From Flavobacteriia bacterium (GTDB lineage Bacteria; Bacteroidota; Bacteroidia; Flavobacteriales_D; Crocinitomicaceae), in assembly GCA_947463445.1 (NCBI GenBank), contig CANHRS010000020.1:1-36392 (forward strand): 36,392 nucleotides of DNA. The letters run 5' to 3'. Under the pieces are notes generated by a model. The model had not been told where the DNA came from, searched no databases, and saw only the letters and a program-made list of their open reading frames with translations. Position 1 is the first letter of the stretch. Each line of letters begins with the position of its first letter. The position numbers and the translations under genes are program-made. Of this stretch, positions 1 to 6,633 are shown piece after piece.

Positions 1-110
1 GCAAAATCCAAATAAAAATGTTAATTTACATCCTATGAATTAATTACAAATACCAAATTGATTCAACAACTTCTAGTTTATTTTTTAAATATAATTTAGA
101 CTAAAAGTAC

Positions 111-422
111 ATGTATATTAACCTAAACTCGAAAGTCATGGAAAATTTATACTATACACGCATTGAAAAAGAAGTAGTTCCATCCCTTTCCTTTCATAAA
201 GAGTTGGATTTGGATCAACACGATGATATCATCCAACGTTTGGAAAAAGCAACACTTCTAGGAAATATTCATCATTCTAAAGTTATAATATACTTTCAAG
301 ATGATGAAGGTCCTAAAAAAGTAGAAACAACAATCTGGGCAACTGGAACAAAATTCATATGCCTAAAAGGTGGTATGTGGATACCAATTTCACGCATCCT
401 AGATGTGGAATATGTAAGCTAA
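111..422 (+). CDS. Small conserved protein of unknown function
   Basis: The frame encodes 103 residues, acidic in the first half, with a C-terminal block reading TTIWATGTKFICLKGG followed by WIPISRILDVEY. No signal peptide or membrane segment is visible, so a small cytosolic protein is expected. From memory the C-terminal block (TTIWA, LK-G, IPI-RI) resembles a family of roughly 90-residue uncharacterised Bacteroidota proteins. An internal ATG at 138 (MENLYYTR) would give 94 residues and may be the true start, because the first nine residues look unlike conserved sequence; the longest open frame is reported. A strong hairpin follows 22 bp after the stop, so it is probably a single-gene transcript. 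No function is assigned. Confidence 0.75.
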   Translation: MYINLNSKVMENLYYTRIEKEVVPSLSFHKELDLDQHDDIIQRLEKATLLGNIHHSKVIIYFQDDEGPKKVETTIWATGTKFICLKGGMWIPISRILDVEYVS

Positions 423-444
423 AAGAAATAACACGTTATATGCT

Positions 445-477
445 AAATAGGCTGTCTTTTTCTGAGACAGCCTATTT
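445..477. terminator. Perfect 13-bp hairpin, terminator-like
   Basis: The arms AAATAGGCTGTCT (445-457) and AGACAGCCTATTT (465-477) pair perfectly around a 7-base loop. It lies between the small conserved gene and the convergent 38-aa ORF, so it can end transcripts from both sides; each side has only a short T-run. Confidence 0.8.
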
Positions 478-501
478 GCGTTATAAAATTATCTAAGGAT
501 A

Positions 502-618
502 TTATTTGTAGGTATCAAAAGCGCCAAAGGCAACCAATAGGACCATAATCGTTACAATAATTATAATTGAATATGCAATAAAAATTTTGATTTTATCGTC
601 TTTCGTGTTCTCGTCCAT
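502..618 (-). CDS. Putative 38-aa single-pass membrane peptide
   Basis: An ATG at 618 opens a 38-codon frame ending in TAA at 502. The product starts with a charged stretch (MDENTKDDKIK), has one strongly hydrophobic segment at about residues 12-34 (IFIAYSIIIIVTIMVLLVAF), and ends DTYK. This is the layout of a small single-pass membrane protein, possibly an accessory subunit of a larger complex, but no family is recognised. It is convergent with the preceding gene across a shared hairpin. A 9-bp-arm palindrome sits at 646-664 upstream of its start. No clear TAnnTTTG element or Shine-Dalgarno was found, so translation is unproven; the charge pattern and clean hydrophobic core are the only support. 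Confidence 0.5.
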   Translation of the reverse strand: MDENTKDDKIKIFIAYSIIIIVTIMVLLVAFGAFDTYK

Positions 619-848
619 AACCGTAGTATTTAGGTGAATAACATGTTTAATTTACTAAATTAAATACTGAAAAACAAGTAATTACAAAAAATATATTTTA
701 GACCAAGTACAATTTAACATGTTACATAGTGTGCATATACACGCTAGACCTTGTAGCGAAAGGAAACTTCATAAATAGTTACTAGAATTAAATAACATTT
801 AACAACCTACTTTAGTAATTTTCATTTTCAATTTTCTACATTAATAAG
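619..848. other. Divergent intergenic region
   Basis: This gene-free stretch lies between the 38-aa ORF and the acyltransferase. It is very AT-rich. Apart from the palindrome at 646-664 there are only short inverted repeats (GTGTGCATATACAC near 729-742 and GCTA...TAGC just after). No tRNA-like or strongly structured RNA was recognised. Confidence 0.4.
646..664. promoter_or_regulatory. Palindrome upstream of the 38-aa ORF
   Basis: TTTAATTTACTAAATTAAA is a perfect inverted repeat, 9-bp arms around a central C. It is 28 bp upstream of the ATG of the 38-aa minus-strand ORF and about 220 bp upstream of the acyltransferase. It could be an operator, but it is all A/T plus one C, so chance is possible. 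Confidence 0.3.
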
Positions 849-856
849 TACATTTG
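849..856 (+). promoter_or_regulatory. -7 element of acyltransferase promoter
   Basis: TACATTTG matches the Bacteroidota -7 consensus TAnnTTTG and lies 25 bp before the ATG at 882, giving a leader of about 18-20 bases. No TTG was found at the expected -33 distance, so this is a partial promoter match. Confidence 0.45.
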
Positions 857-881
857 TTAGATATATACTATAACCTACTGG

Positions 882-2009
882 ATGAATTTTTTAAAAATAA
901 ATTATGGCCACTCCCGCGTATTCGGTCTAGACTTGTTGCGTATGTTTGCTATCCTATTTGTGGTATTTGGGCATAGCGCAATTTTAGTTCCAGAAGAATA
1001 CAAAGACATCATTCGAAAAATCACCTTAGATGGCGTGGCTATGTTTTTTGTGTTGAGTGGCTTTTTGATCGGTGGAATTCTAATCAAAATTGTAGAAAAA
1101 GAAAAACCGTCCTTTCCAGTACTGCTTAATTTTTGGTCGCGCCGATGGTTGCGTACTGCACCAATTTATTTTATTATTCTAACGATTGTATTGGTATACA
1201 CCTTTGCATTCAAAGTGGAACGTGTACCTTCTGACTGGTATCGCTATTTCATATTCACGCAAAACTTCAACCATAAACTACCATTGTTTTTCGCGGAATC
1301 CTGGAGTTTAAGTATCGAAGAATGGTTTTACTTACTTACTCCTATTGCTTTATTTTTAGCGTTACGTATAAGTAAAGCCACAGTAAAAACAACTACATTA
1401 ATTGTATTAATCGCAGGTATCATTGCTATTATTGGTTACCGTTTGTATTTGTATAGAACATTACATTTAACCGAATTTGAAGAATTAAATTTACAAATTA
1501 CACGCCAAGTATTACCGCGTCTTGACTCTATCATGTTTGGGGTTTTAGCAGCTTATATCGCCTACTACTTCCCGAAAGTGTGGAACAAAGCAAATTTTGC
1601 AATAATTCCAATCCTTGCATTTATAGCTTTGTATTATTTAAAATTCAAAAACCCAAGTAATATAAGTGAGTATTCTATTGTTTGGCTACCAATTATTAAA
1701 TCACTCATCGTTTTTATCTCTTTACCTTTCTTGTCACAGTGGAAAGAATTTCGTTTCCCGAAAATAAGCAAAGCAGTAACGTTTATTAGTTTAATCTCAT
1801 ACTCTATGTATTTAACAAACTTAACGATTGTCATACATATTTTCATCAAACATGTTATTCATGGTAATTACCTACATAAACATATTCTACCAAGCTATTG
1901 GGAATACGAATACCTCTTATTTTGGGCAGTAACTATTGTTTTATCCTATCTATTATATGTTACAATTGAAGTGCCATTTATGAAACTTCGCGATCTTAAA
2001 AAAAAATAA
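882..2009 (+). CDS. Acyltransferase 3 family membrane protein
   Basis: This 375-residue multi-pass protein begins with the hallmark of acyltransferase-3 (OafA/YrhL-type) enzymes, FGLDLLRMFAILFVVFGHS at about residues 14-32, where the Arg and the His are the conserved residues. A second conserved block, FAESWSLSIEEWFYLLTP (about 137-154), follows. About ten hydrophobic segments fill the rest. The family transfers acyl groups, often acetyl, onto cell-surface sugars at the inner membrane; the substrate cannot be read here. It is followed after 12 bp by the DUF3050 gene, so the two are probably co-transcribed from the element at 849. The product name is secure; the role in polysaccharide or lipid decoration is inferred. 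Confidence 0.92.
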   Translation: MNFLKINYGHSRVFGLDLLRMFAILFVVFGHSAILVPEEYKDIIRKITLDGVAMFFVLSGFLIGGILIKIVEKEKPSFPVLLNFWSRRWLRTAPIYFIILTIVLVYTFAFKVERVPSDWYRYFIFTQNFNHKLPLFFAESWSLSIEEWFYLLTPIALFLALRISKATVKTTTLIVLIAGIIAIIGYRLYLYRTLHLTEFEELNLQITRQVLPRLDSIMFGVLAAYIAYYFPKVWNKANFAIIPILAFIALYYLKFKNPSNISEYSIVWLPIIKSLIVFISLPFLSQWKEFRFPKISKAVTFISLISYSMYLTNLTIVIHIFIKHVIHGNYLHKHILPSYWEYEYLLFWAVTIVLSYLLYVTIEVPFMKLRDLKKK

Positions 2010-2021
2010 AATTCATACACT

Positions 2022-2816
2022 ATGCATCCAAGAATTAATCAAATCAAAGAAAGAATTCAACCAATCCGAGAATCGATTGTGAACCATGCCTTGTTTCAAG
2101 AAATTAAAACCATGGAAGATATTCAACTATTTATGCAGCATCATGTATATGCCGTGTGGGATTTTATGTCCTTGCTTAAATCCTTACAGCGCAACTTAAC
2201 CTGTGTAGAAACTCCTTGGTTTCCTACTGGAGCACCTGAAACGCGTTTTTTAATCAACGAAATTGTAGTTGGGGAAGAATCCGACGTGGACGCACATGGT
2301 GTTCGCAAAAGTCATTTTGAACTATACTTAGATGCTATGCAACAAGCAAATGCTTCTACGGATGAAATTCTACGTTTTTGCAACTCACTTCAAAACACCA
2401 AAAATATGGAGGAGAGTTTTGCCGTTAGTAATACGCCGGAAAGTGTTCGCAATTTTGTACGCTTCACTTTCCAAACTATTCATACAAATAAAGCGTATTT
2501 ACAAGCAGCAATTTTTACCTTTGGGCGCGAAGATTTAATTCCTAACATGTTTTATGCTTTGGTGAATGAATTAAACAAACAATTTCCAGATCAAATTGCA
2601 CCAATCAAATATTACCTCGACCGACATATCGAAGTAGACGGAGATCACCATAGTCACCTAGCAATCCAAATGACAGAGGAATTGTGCGCTACAAACGATG
2701 CGCATTGGGACGAAGCTGAATCATACATACTAGCTTCTTTAGAACAACGTAAATTACTTTGGGATGGTGTGTTAAAAGCGATACAAACAAAAAAACGTAT
2801 CACACAAACACATTAA
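2022..2816 (+). CDS. DUF3050 family protein, heme-oxygenase-like
   Basis: This 264-residue soluble protein matches the DUF3050 pattern: MHPRINQIKERIQPIRESIVNH-type start, QHHVYAVWDFMSLLKSL (about 39-55), NEIVVGEESD (79-88) and RHIEVDGDHHSHL (201-213). The all-helical family is thought to have a heme-oxygenase-like fold. Conserved His/Glu/Asp positions (H41, E80, E85, H98, H202, E204, D206, H209/H210) are spread over helices as in heme-oxygenase-like metal oxidases, so a metal-dependent oxidase is possible but untested. The start is 12 bp after the acyltransferase stop, which implies translational coupling. There is no signal peptide or membrane segment. Confidence 0.85.
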   Translation: MHPRINQIKERIQPIRESIVNHALFQEIKTMEDIQLFMQHHVYAVWDFMSLLKSLQRNLTCVETPWFPTGAPETRFLINEIVVGEESDVDAHGVRKSHFELYLDAMQQANASTDEILRFCNSLQNTKNMEESFAVSNTPESVRNFVRFTFQTIHTNKAYLQAAIFTFGREDLIPNMFYALVNELNKQFPDQIAPIKYYLDRHIEVDGDHHSHLAIQMTEELCATNDAHWDEAESYILASLEQRKLLWDGVLKAIQTKKRITQTH

Positions 2817-2832
2817 ATTATTGCATCTGCCA

Positions 2833-3065
2833 ATGGAGGATATTCGCTGGAAACAACGTTTTATGAATTTTGAAAATGCTTTAAAACAATTAGTTGAAGG
2901 AGTAGATATATTTGCAAATACGGAAGGATGGAAATGATTGAAAGTAGAAATAACTCTGTACATACGTATCAAGAATCTATTTTGGAAGAGGAATACGAAA
3001 AGATAATTAAACAGTATCTACCTGAGCTGATTTCGTTTGAAAGAAAAATGAAAACATATTTCTAA
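2833..3065 (+). pseudogene. Disrupted HEPN-domain gene (HI0074-like)
   Basis: An ATG at 2833 begins MEDIRWKQRFMNFENALKQL, the typical N-terminus of HI0074-like HEPN proteins that accompany MNT nucleotidyltransferases. That frame stops at TGA 2935-2937 after 34 codons. In another frame, 2928-3065 (45 codons) encodes the typical C-terminus, MEMIESRNNSVHTY followed by a YEKIIKQYLPEL helix, including the HEPN RNase motif R-x4-H. Intact relatives are about 130-145 residues, so some 55-65 codons of the middle helices are missing and the two ends are out of frame. The C-terminal frame ends TAATG, sharing one base with the MNT start, which shows the original operon coupling. I read this as an internal deletion with frameshift; translation of the 45-codon C-terminal fragment remains possible. 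Confidence 0.75.
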
Positions 3066-3397
3066 TGGAAACGGAATCTTTGAAATTCGGAATAAAACAA
3101 ACTACAATTGATAAAATCAACGGGGTATTTCGCTTACATCCTGAAATAGAAAAAGTAGTAATTTATGGTTCATGTGCAAAAGGAAATTACCGACCTGTTT
3201 CGGATATTGACATCCCCCTTTTTGGAGAAAACGTAACCCGAGATACACTCTCTAAACTCGACTGGGAAATTGACGATTTGAACACCCCCTATTTATTTGA
3301 CATCTCTATTTATACGAAATTGAACGCTTCTTCGTTACAAGAACATAAAGACCGTTTTGGCCAGGTATTTTACGTGAAAGAAACACCTAATTCTTAA
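3065..3397 (+). CDS. MNT-type nucleotidyltransferase domain protein
   Basis: The 110-residue product is a minimal nucleotidyltransferase: VVIYGSCAKGNYRPVSDIDI at about residues 31-50 carries the GS...DxD signature, with the third acidic residue probably in LFDISIY (about 77-83). HEPN/MNT pairs act as toxin-antitoxin modules in which the MNT protein modifies and silences the HEPN RNase. The usual Arg in GSRAKG is Cys here. The HEPN partner directly upstream is broken, so this gene is either an orphan antitoxin or on the way to decay. Its stop codon lies in the first unit of a six-copy TTCTTAA repeat. Confidence 0.85.
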   Translation: METESLKFGIKQTTIDKINGVFRLHPEIEKVVIYGSCAKGNYRPVSDIDIPLFGENVTRDTLSKLDWEIDDLNTPYLFDISIYTKLNASSLQEHKDRFGQVFYVKETPNS

Positions 3398-3432
3398 TTC
3401 TTAATTCTTAATTCTTAATTCTTAATTCTTAA
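3391..3432 (+). repeat. Six tandem copies of TTCTTAA
   Basis: Six perfect 7-bp units run head to tail from 3391 to 3432. The first contains the TAA stop of the MNT gene (3395-3397) and the array ends 4 bp before the ATG of the next gene at 3437. Since 7 is not a multiple of 3 and each unit holds TAA, the array puts stops in all three plus-strand frames. Copy number would alter gene spacing but not the MNT protein. Confidence 0.97.
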
Positions 3433-3436
3433 AAAA

Positions 3437-3979
3437 ATGGATATTTTAGCACTCATCGGAATCATCGTACCAACATTAAGTTTATCTATTATCTTGGTAT
3501 ACGTATTGAAATCACAACAACAAAAAGTAGTAGAAATCCCTGCGCCGGTAATAACACCTACAAAGAATGAAAAACACACGAATGAAAACGCAAAATTCTT
3601 CTTACCTCATCGCGTAGAAGCATACCAACGTATCATTTTGTTTATGGAACGTATTTCACCAAATTCACTAGTCATGCGTAAATTTCAAAATGGAATGCAA
3701 GCAAAAGAACTTCAGGCAGAACTTCTATCCACTATTCGTAGCGAGTTTGAACACAACATTGCGCAACAAATCTTCATCTCTCCACAAGGTTGGAAAATGG
3801 TGAAAGAATCCAAAGAAGAAATTATCAAAATCATCAACTTAGCAAGTAGTCAAATCGATGAAAACGGAAACGCTTTAGACTTATCTCAAAAAATCTTTGA
3901 AATCGCAACACAACTAGAAAAACTTCCTACAGAAATCACTAACGCGTTTTTGATTAACGAATTGCAAAAGTTATTCTAG
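3437..3979 (+). CDS. Membrane-anchored protein of unknown function
   Basis: This 180-residue protein has one N-terminal membrane segment (about residues 4-25, LALIGIIVPTLSLSIILVYV), a Lys/Pro/Thr-rich linker to about 55, then a helical cytosolic domain (LPHRVEAYQRIILFMERISPNSLVMR). The domain resembles an uncharacterised family widespread in Bacteroidota that is listed only by DUF numbers; I do not assign a function. The predicted orientation is short N-terminus outside and C-terminal domain inside, because KSQQQK follows the membrane segment. It begins 4 bp after the TTCTTAA array. No terminator is visible downstream. Confidence 0.85.
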   Translation: MDILALIGIIVPTLSLSIILVYVLKSQQQKVVEIPAPVITPTKNEKHTNENAKFFLPHRVEAYQRIILFMERISPNSLVMRKFQNGMQAKELQAELLSTIRSEFEHNIAQQIFISPQGWKMVKESKEEIIKIINLASSQIDENGNALDLSQKIFEIATQLEKLPTEITNAFLINELQKLF

Positions 3980-4214
3980 AATAAAAAAGGTCCCTCCCTC
4001 TGACACCTGCACTACCGCTTGGTTTTCGAAAGTAATACTTTCTCACCTCCAGGAGGAAAAATGTATATCTCACTTCGAAAGATAGAAATACATTTATATT
4101 ATTCTGAAAAACATAAAATCTTCCTCCTAGATGACAGTCTCGAAAGTTTTGTGGAAATGGAGGTGCCAAAATACCTATCCGTCTCCCCTACTAAATACGT
4201 CATTCGAAACTTCG
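3980..4214. other. Unexplained intergenic segment with short palindromes
   Basis: This 235-bp stretch has no convincing gene; the open frames on both strands lack any family resemblance and overlap each other. It holds two adjacent small palindromes, GAAAGTAATACTTTC (4028-4042) and CCTCCAGGAGG (4046-4056), and several copies of YTCGAAA near 4026, 4075, 4140 and 4203. The start, TCCCTCCCTCTGACACC, resembles degenerate intergenic repeats I associate with Bacteroidota, but I cannot confirm this. Confidence 0.35.
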
Positions 4215-4228
4215 TCACTCGTCACTCA
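4215..4228 (-). repeat. Two stop-anchored GAGTGA heptamers
   Basis: Read on the minus strand, TGAGTGACGAGTGA begins with the TGA stop codon of the thioesterase gene (4228-4226) and repeats with a period of 7. The same heptamer follows the stop of the ABC exporter gene at 12260-12294. Confidence 0.75.
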
Positions 4229-4648
4229 ATACCCCGCTTTCTCTTTCGGATAAGCATTAAACGTACCCGACCCCATAGCTATTAAGGTTTCTCCATCATA
4301 CACTTTCACTTCCGAAACTAAAATTCTATTTCCTTTAGAAACCACCTGCGACTTTGCTACGATTTTAGCCCCTAAGACCGCTGGTTTTAAATAACGTAAA
4401 GACAACTCCAACGTAGAAACTACTTTATTATCATTTACAACCGCACTCAAACATGCTACTCCAAGTGCTGCGTCCATTAAGGAGGCTATAACACCACCAT
4501 GTGCTGCGATCGGCGTAGCCAGATGTTTATCTTCAATGGTAATATAATAATCTACCTTTCCAATTTCAGGAATTTCACAATGCATGCCAATCAATTCCCC
4601 GAAATGATTACTACGCGCATATTGTGCTATTAACTCGGATGAAAACAT
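4226..4648 (-). CDS. PaaI-family hotdog thioesterase
   Basis: This 140-residue protein matches the PaaI-type hotdog thioesterases, which hydrolyse acyl-CoA thioesters. The core motif HGGVIASLMDAALG is at about residues 50-63, with the HGG loop and the Asp at 59 in the positions of the catalytic and oxyanion-side residues. The flanking strands (STLELSLRYLKPA, LVSEVKVYDGETLIAMGSGTF) fit the fold. The substrate is unknown. It follows the mscS-type gene by 6 bp on the same strand, so the two form an operon. Length is normal. Confidence 0.93.
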   Translation of the reverse strand: MFSSELIAQYARSNHFGELIGMHCEIPEIGKVDYYITIEDKHLATPIAAHGGVIASLMDAALGVACLSAVVNDNKVVSTLELSLRYLKPAVLGAKIVAKSQVVSKGNRILVSEVKVYDGETLIAMGSGTFNAYPKEKAGY

Positions 4649-4654
4649 ACCTAA

Positions 4655-5488
4655 CTACGCTTTTGCTATTGCATTTTCATGATGAAATTGAATACCATTT
4701 GCTGTTAATTCAGCATATACTTTCTCATTCAATGCATAAAAGACAGAAGTATGATCATCTGTTAACGTCCATACCCGTGCATGAATTTCAATAGAGGTTG
4801 TCGTCATAGCACCAATTCCTACAAAAGGCTTAGGCTCTTGAAGAACACGTTTTTCCTCGGAAAACAAAGAAACTAAATTAGACTTTACTACCTCAAAATC
4901 TGTCCCATACTCTAAATGAAATACAAATTCTACCCTTCTACTTTCTGCCTTAGTCAAATTGGTAATATTTCCATTGGCAATTGGACCGTTTGGCAAAATA
5001 ACCACTTTATTATCGGGCGTATAAATATGGGTGTTAAAAATTTGTATCTCTTTCACAACCCCTTGTGCCGTTTGCGCTAAAATTGTATCCCCCACTTTAA
5101 ACGGTTTGAATACCAAAATCATCACACCACCTGCAAAATTGGATAAGGTACCTGAAAACGCCATACCAATCGCCAAACCTGCTGCTCCTAACAAGGCAAC
5201 AAACGAAGTCATTTGAATACCAAATTGCGTGATACTTGTAACAACTACTAACAATTTTAAGGCTGTAGAAGTCAAACTAGACAAAAATGTCACCAAACTT
5301 TCATCGGTATGGCTTCGTTTTAATACACGTCGAATGGTTTTAGATGCGAGGTTTGCTAACCAAAATCCAGCAACCAAAATCACAATTGACATTAATAGAT
5401 CTGTCCCTATTTTCAATGCCCATTTTTCAATCTCCTCCATGGAGAAACCGAATATTTTTTTTTCAATTGCGTGTAAACCAATCTTCAT
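4655..5488 (-). CDS. MscS-family mechanosensitive channel
   Basis: The 277 residues match small-conductance mechanosensitive channels in size (E. coli MscS is 286). Two membrane segments at about 28-50 and 68-90 precede the Gly/Ala-rich pore helix (VALLGAAGLAIGMAFSGTLS, about 96-115) and the start of the beta domain, GGVMILVFKPFKVGDTI. The C-terminal alpha/beta domain ends in a helix around KVYAELTANGI. The protein should sit in the inner membrane and vent solutes on hypo-osmotic shock. The ATG at 5488 is preceded by a TAAATTTG -7 element at 5517-5510. The thioesterase is co-transcribed downstream. Confidence 0.95.
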   Translation of the reverse strand: MKIGLHAIEKKIFGFSMEEIEKWALKIGTDLLMSIVILVAGFWLANLASKTIRRVLKRSHTDESLVTFLSSLTSTALKLLVVVTSITQFGIQMTSFVALLGAAGLAIGMAFSGTLSNFAGGVMILVFKPFKVGDTILAQTAQGVVKEIQIFNTHIYTPDNKVVILPNGPIANGNITNLTKAESRRVEFVFHLEYGTDFEVVKSNLVSLFSEEKRVLQEPKPFVGIGAMTTTSIEIHARVWTLTDDHTSVFYALNEKVYAELTANGIQFHHENAIAKA

Positions 5489-5509
5489 CTTTTCATCGTT
5501 AGTGTTCTA

Positions 5510-5517
5510 CAAATTTA
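5510..5517 (-). promoter_or_regulatory. -7 element of mscS-type promoter
   Basis: On the minus strand TAAATTTG (5517 to 5510) fits TAnnTTTG exactly and lies 21 bp before the ATG at 5488. No TTG at the usual -33 distance was identified. Confidence 0.45.
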
Positions 5518-5590
5518 AGAAAGTAAGTGGAAAGTTGAAAGTCCAATATCGAAAGTTAAATTTCTGATTTCACTCCTATAATTTCGACAA

Positions 5591-5615
5591 TTAACTTTAT
5601 ACGTTTAACTTTATA
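5591..5615 (+). repeat. Direct repeat TTAACTTTATA x2
   Basis: TTAACTTTATA occurs at 5591-5601 and again at 5605-5615, a 14-bp period, 27 bp upstream of the SDR start. GAAAGT occurs three times in the same divergent region (5530-5565), giving AACTTT/AAAGTT boxes in both orientations. This could be a regulator site; no regulator gene is adjacent. Confidence 0.4.
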
Positions 5616-5642
5616 GACTCGTGTATATACTATTGTTTAACT

Positions 5643-6437
5643 ATGAACTATTTCAAAGATAAAATATGTTGGATTACAGGTGCTTCATCCGGAATTGGTG
5701 AAGAACTTGCTATTCAATTGAGCCAATATGGTGCGCAGGTAGTACTTTCTGCTAGAAACATAGAGGCACTGCAACAAGTTCTCCAAAAAATGAAACAACC
5801 AGAACGTCATTTGATTTTACCTCTCGACTTAGAGAATCAAAAAGAATTCCCAACACTTTGTCAATCAATTATTAAACACTACGGACACATCGATATGTTA
5901 TTTAACAATGGTGGTTTGAGTCAACGATCCGAAGTACATGAAACATCCATGGAGGTAGATCGTAGAATCATGGAAATCAATTATTTTGGAAATATAGCAC
6001 TTACAAAAACCGTACTTCCTTATTTTAGAGAACAAAAAAGCGGACACATCATCGTAACTTCCAGTGTTGCAGGTAAATTCGGGTTCTTTTTACGTTCTGC
6101 CTATAGTGCATCTAAACATGCTCTGCAAGGATATTACGAAAGTTTACTTTTAGAGGAAGAAAAAAATAACATTGCAGTTACTATTTTGTGTCCTGGAAAA
6201 ATCAATACGCCAATCTCGATTTCTGCCTTACATGGAAACGGTGAAAAACATAATGCAATGGACCACAATCAAGCAACAGGAATGCCTGTTTCGGTATGTG
6301 TTTCCAAAATTTTGAAAGCTGTATCTCACAAGAAAAAAGAAGTGCTAATTGGTAACCGCGAAATTTATGCTGTATATATCAAACGTTTTATACCCGCACT
6401 ATTCTGGAAAATAATCAAAAACGAAAAAGCGACATAA
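5643..6437 (+). CDS. Short-chain dehydrogenase/reductase
   Basis: This is a classical SDR of 264 residues. The NAD(P)-binding motif ITGASSGIGE is at 11-20, the NNGG motif at about 89-92, the catalytic Ser at SSVAG (about 140), and the YSASK Tyr-Lys pair near 154-158. The C-terminal end is short and basic, with a hydrophobic stretch (YIKRFIPALFWKII) that may touch membranes, as in DHRS7-like enzymes. Substrate unknown. It is transcribed divergently from the mscS-type gene and has no downstream partner. Confidence 0.95.
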   Translation: MNYFKDKICWITGASSGIGEELAIQLSQYGAQVVLSARNIEALQQVLQKMKQPERHLILPLDLENQKEFPTLCQSIIKHYGHIDMLFNNGGLSQRSEVHETSMEVDRRIMEINYFGNIALTKTVLPYFREQKSGHIIVTSSVAGKFGFFLRSAYSASKHALQGYYESLLLEEEKNNIAVTILCPGKINTPISISALHGNGEKHNAMDHNQATGMPVSVCVSKILKAVSHKKKEVLIGNREIYAVYIKRFIPALFWKIIKNEKAT

Positions 6438-6468
6438 AAGTTAAAGAATTTACTAGAAGTTGTATTTT

Positions 6469-6633
6469 AACACAAAGTACTCAGAGAAATAATCTACAAG
6501 ATTGATAAATTAAGAGTACACATAGTAAACTAACTACGTTAGATTTAACACACGCTACATTTTTGATGAAGTCAAAAACCTTTGTGGACTCAAAACGAGT
6601 TAACTTCAAAATTCTCTCCGTGACCTTTGTGTT
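6469..6633. repeat. Imperfect inverted repeat AACACAAAG...GAGA
   Basis: AACACAAAGTACTCAGAGA (6469-6487) recurs inverted at 6614-6633, where the minus strand reads AACACAAAGGTCACGGAGAG; about 15 of 19 positions match. A third CCTTTGTGGACTC copy is at 6579-6591. The right arm overlaps the stop codon of the permease gene. The 195-bp gap between SDR and permease otherwise holds nothing recognisable. Confidence 0.5.

Noticed and set aside
3391-3432. Possible CRISPR or integration site
   Set aside because: The repeat is 7 bp without spacers, so it is a simple tandem repeat; no cas or integrase gene is present.
4019-4285. An 88-codon plus-strand frame in the gap before the thioesterase
   Set aside because: It overlaps the thioesterase end by 60 bp, has no family resemblance, and its residue make-up is that of random AT-rich DNA.
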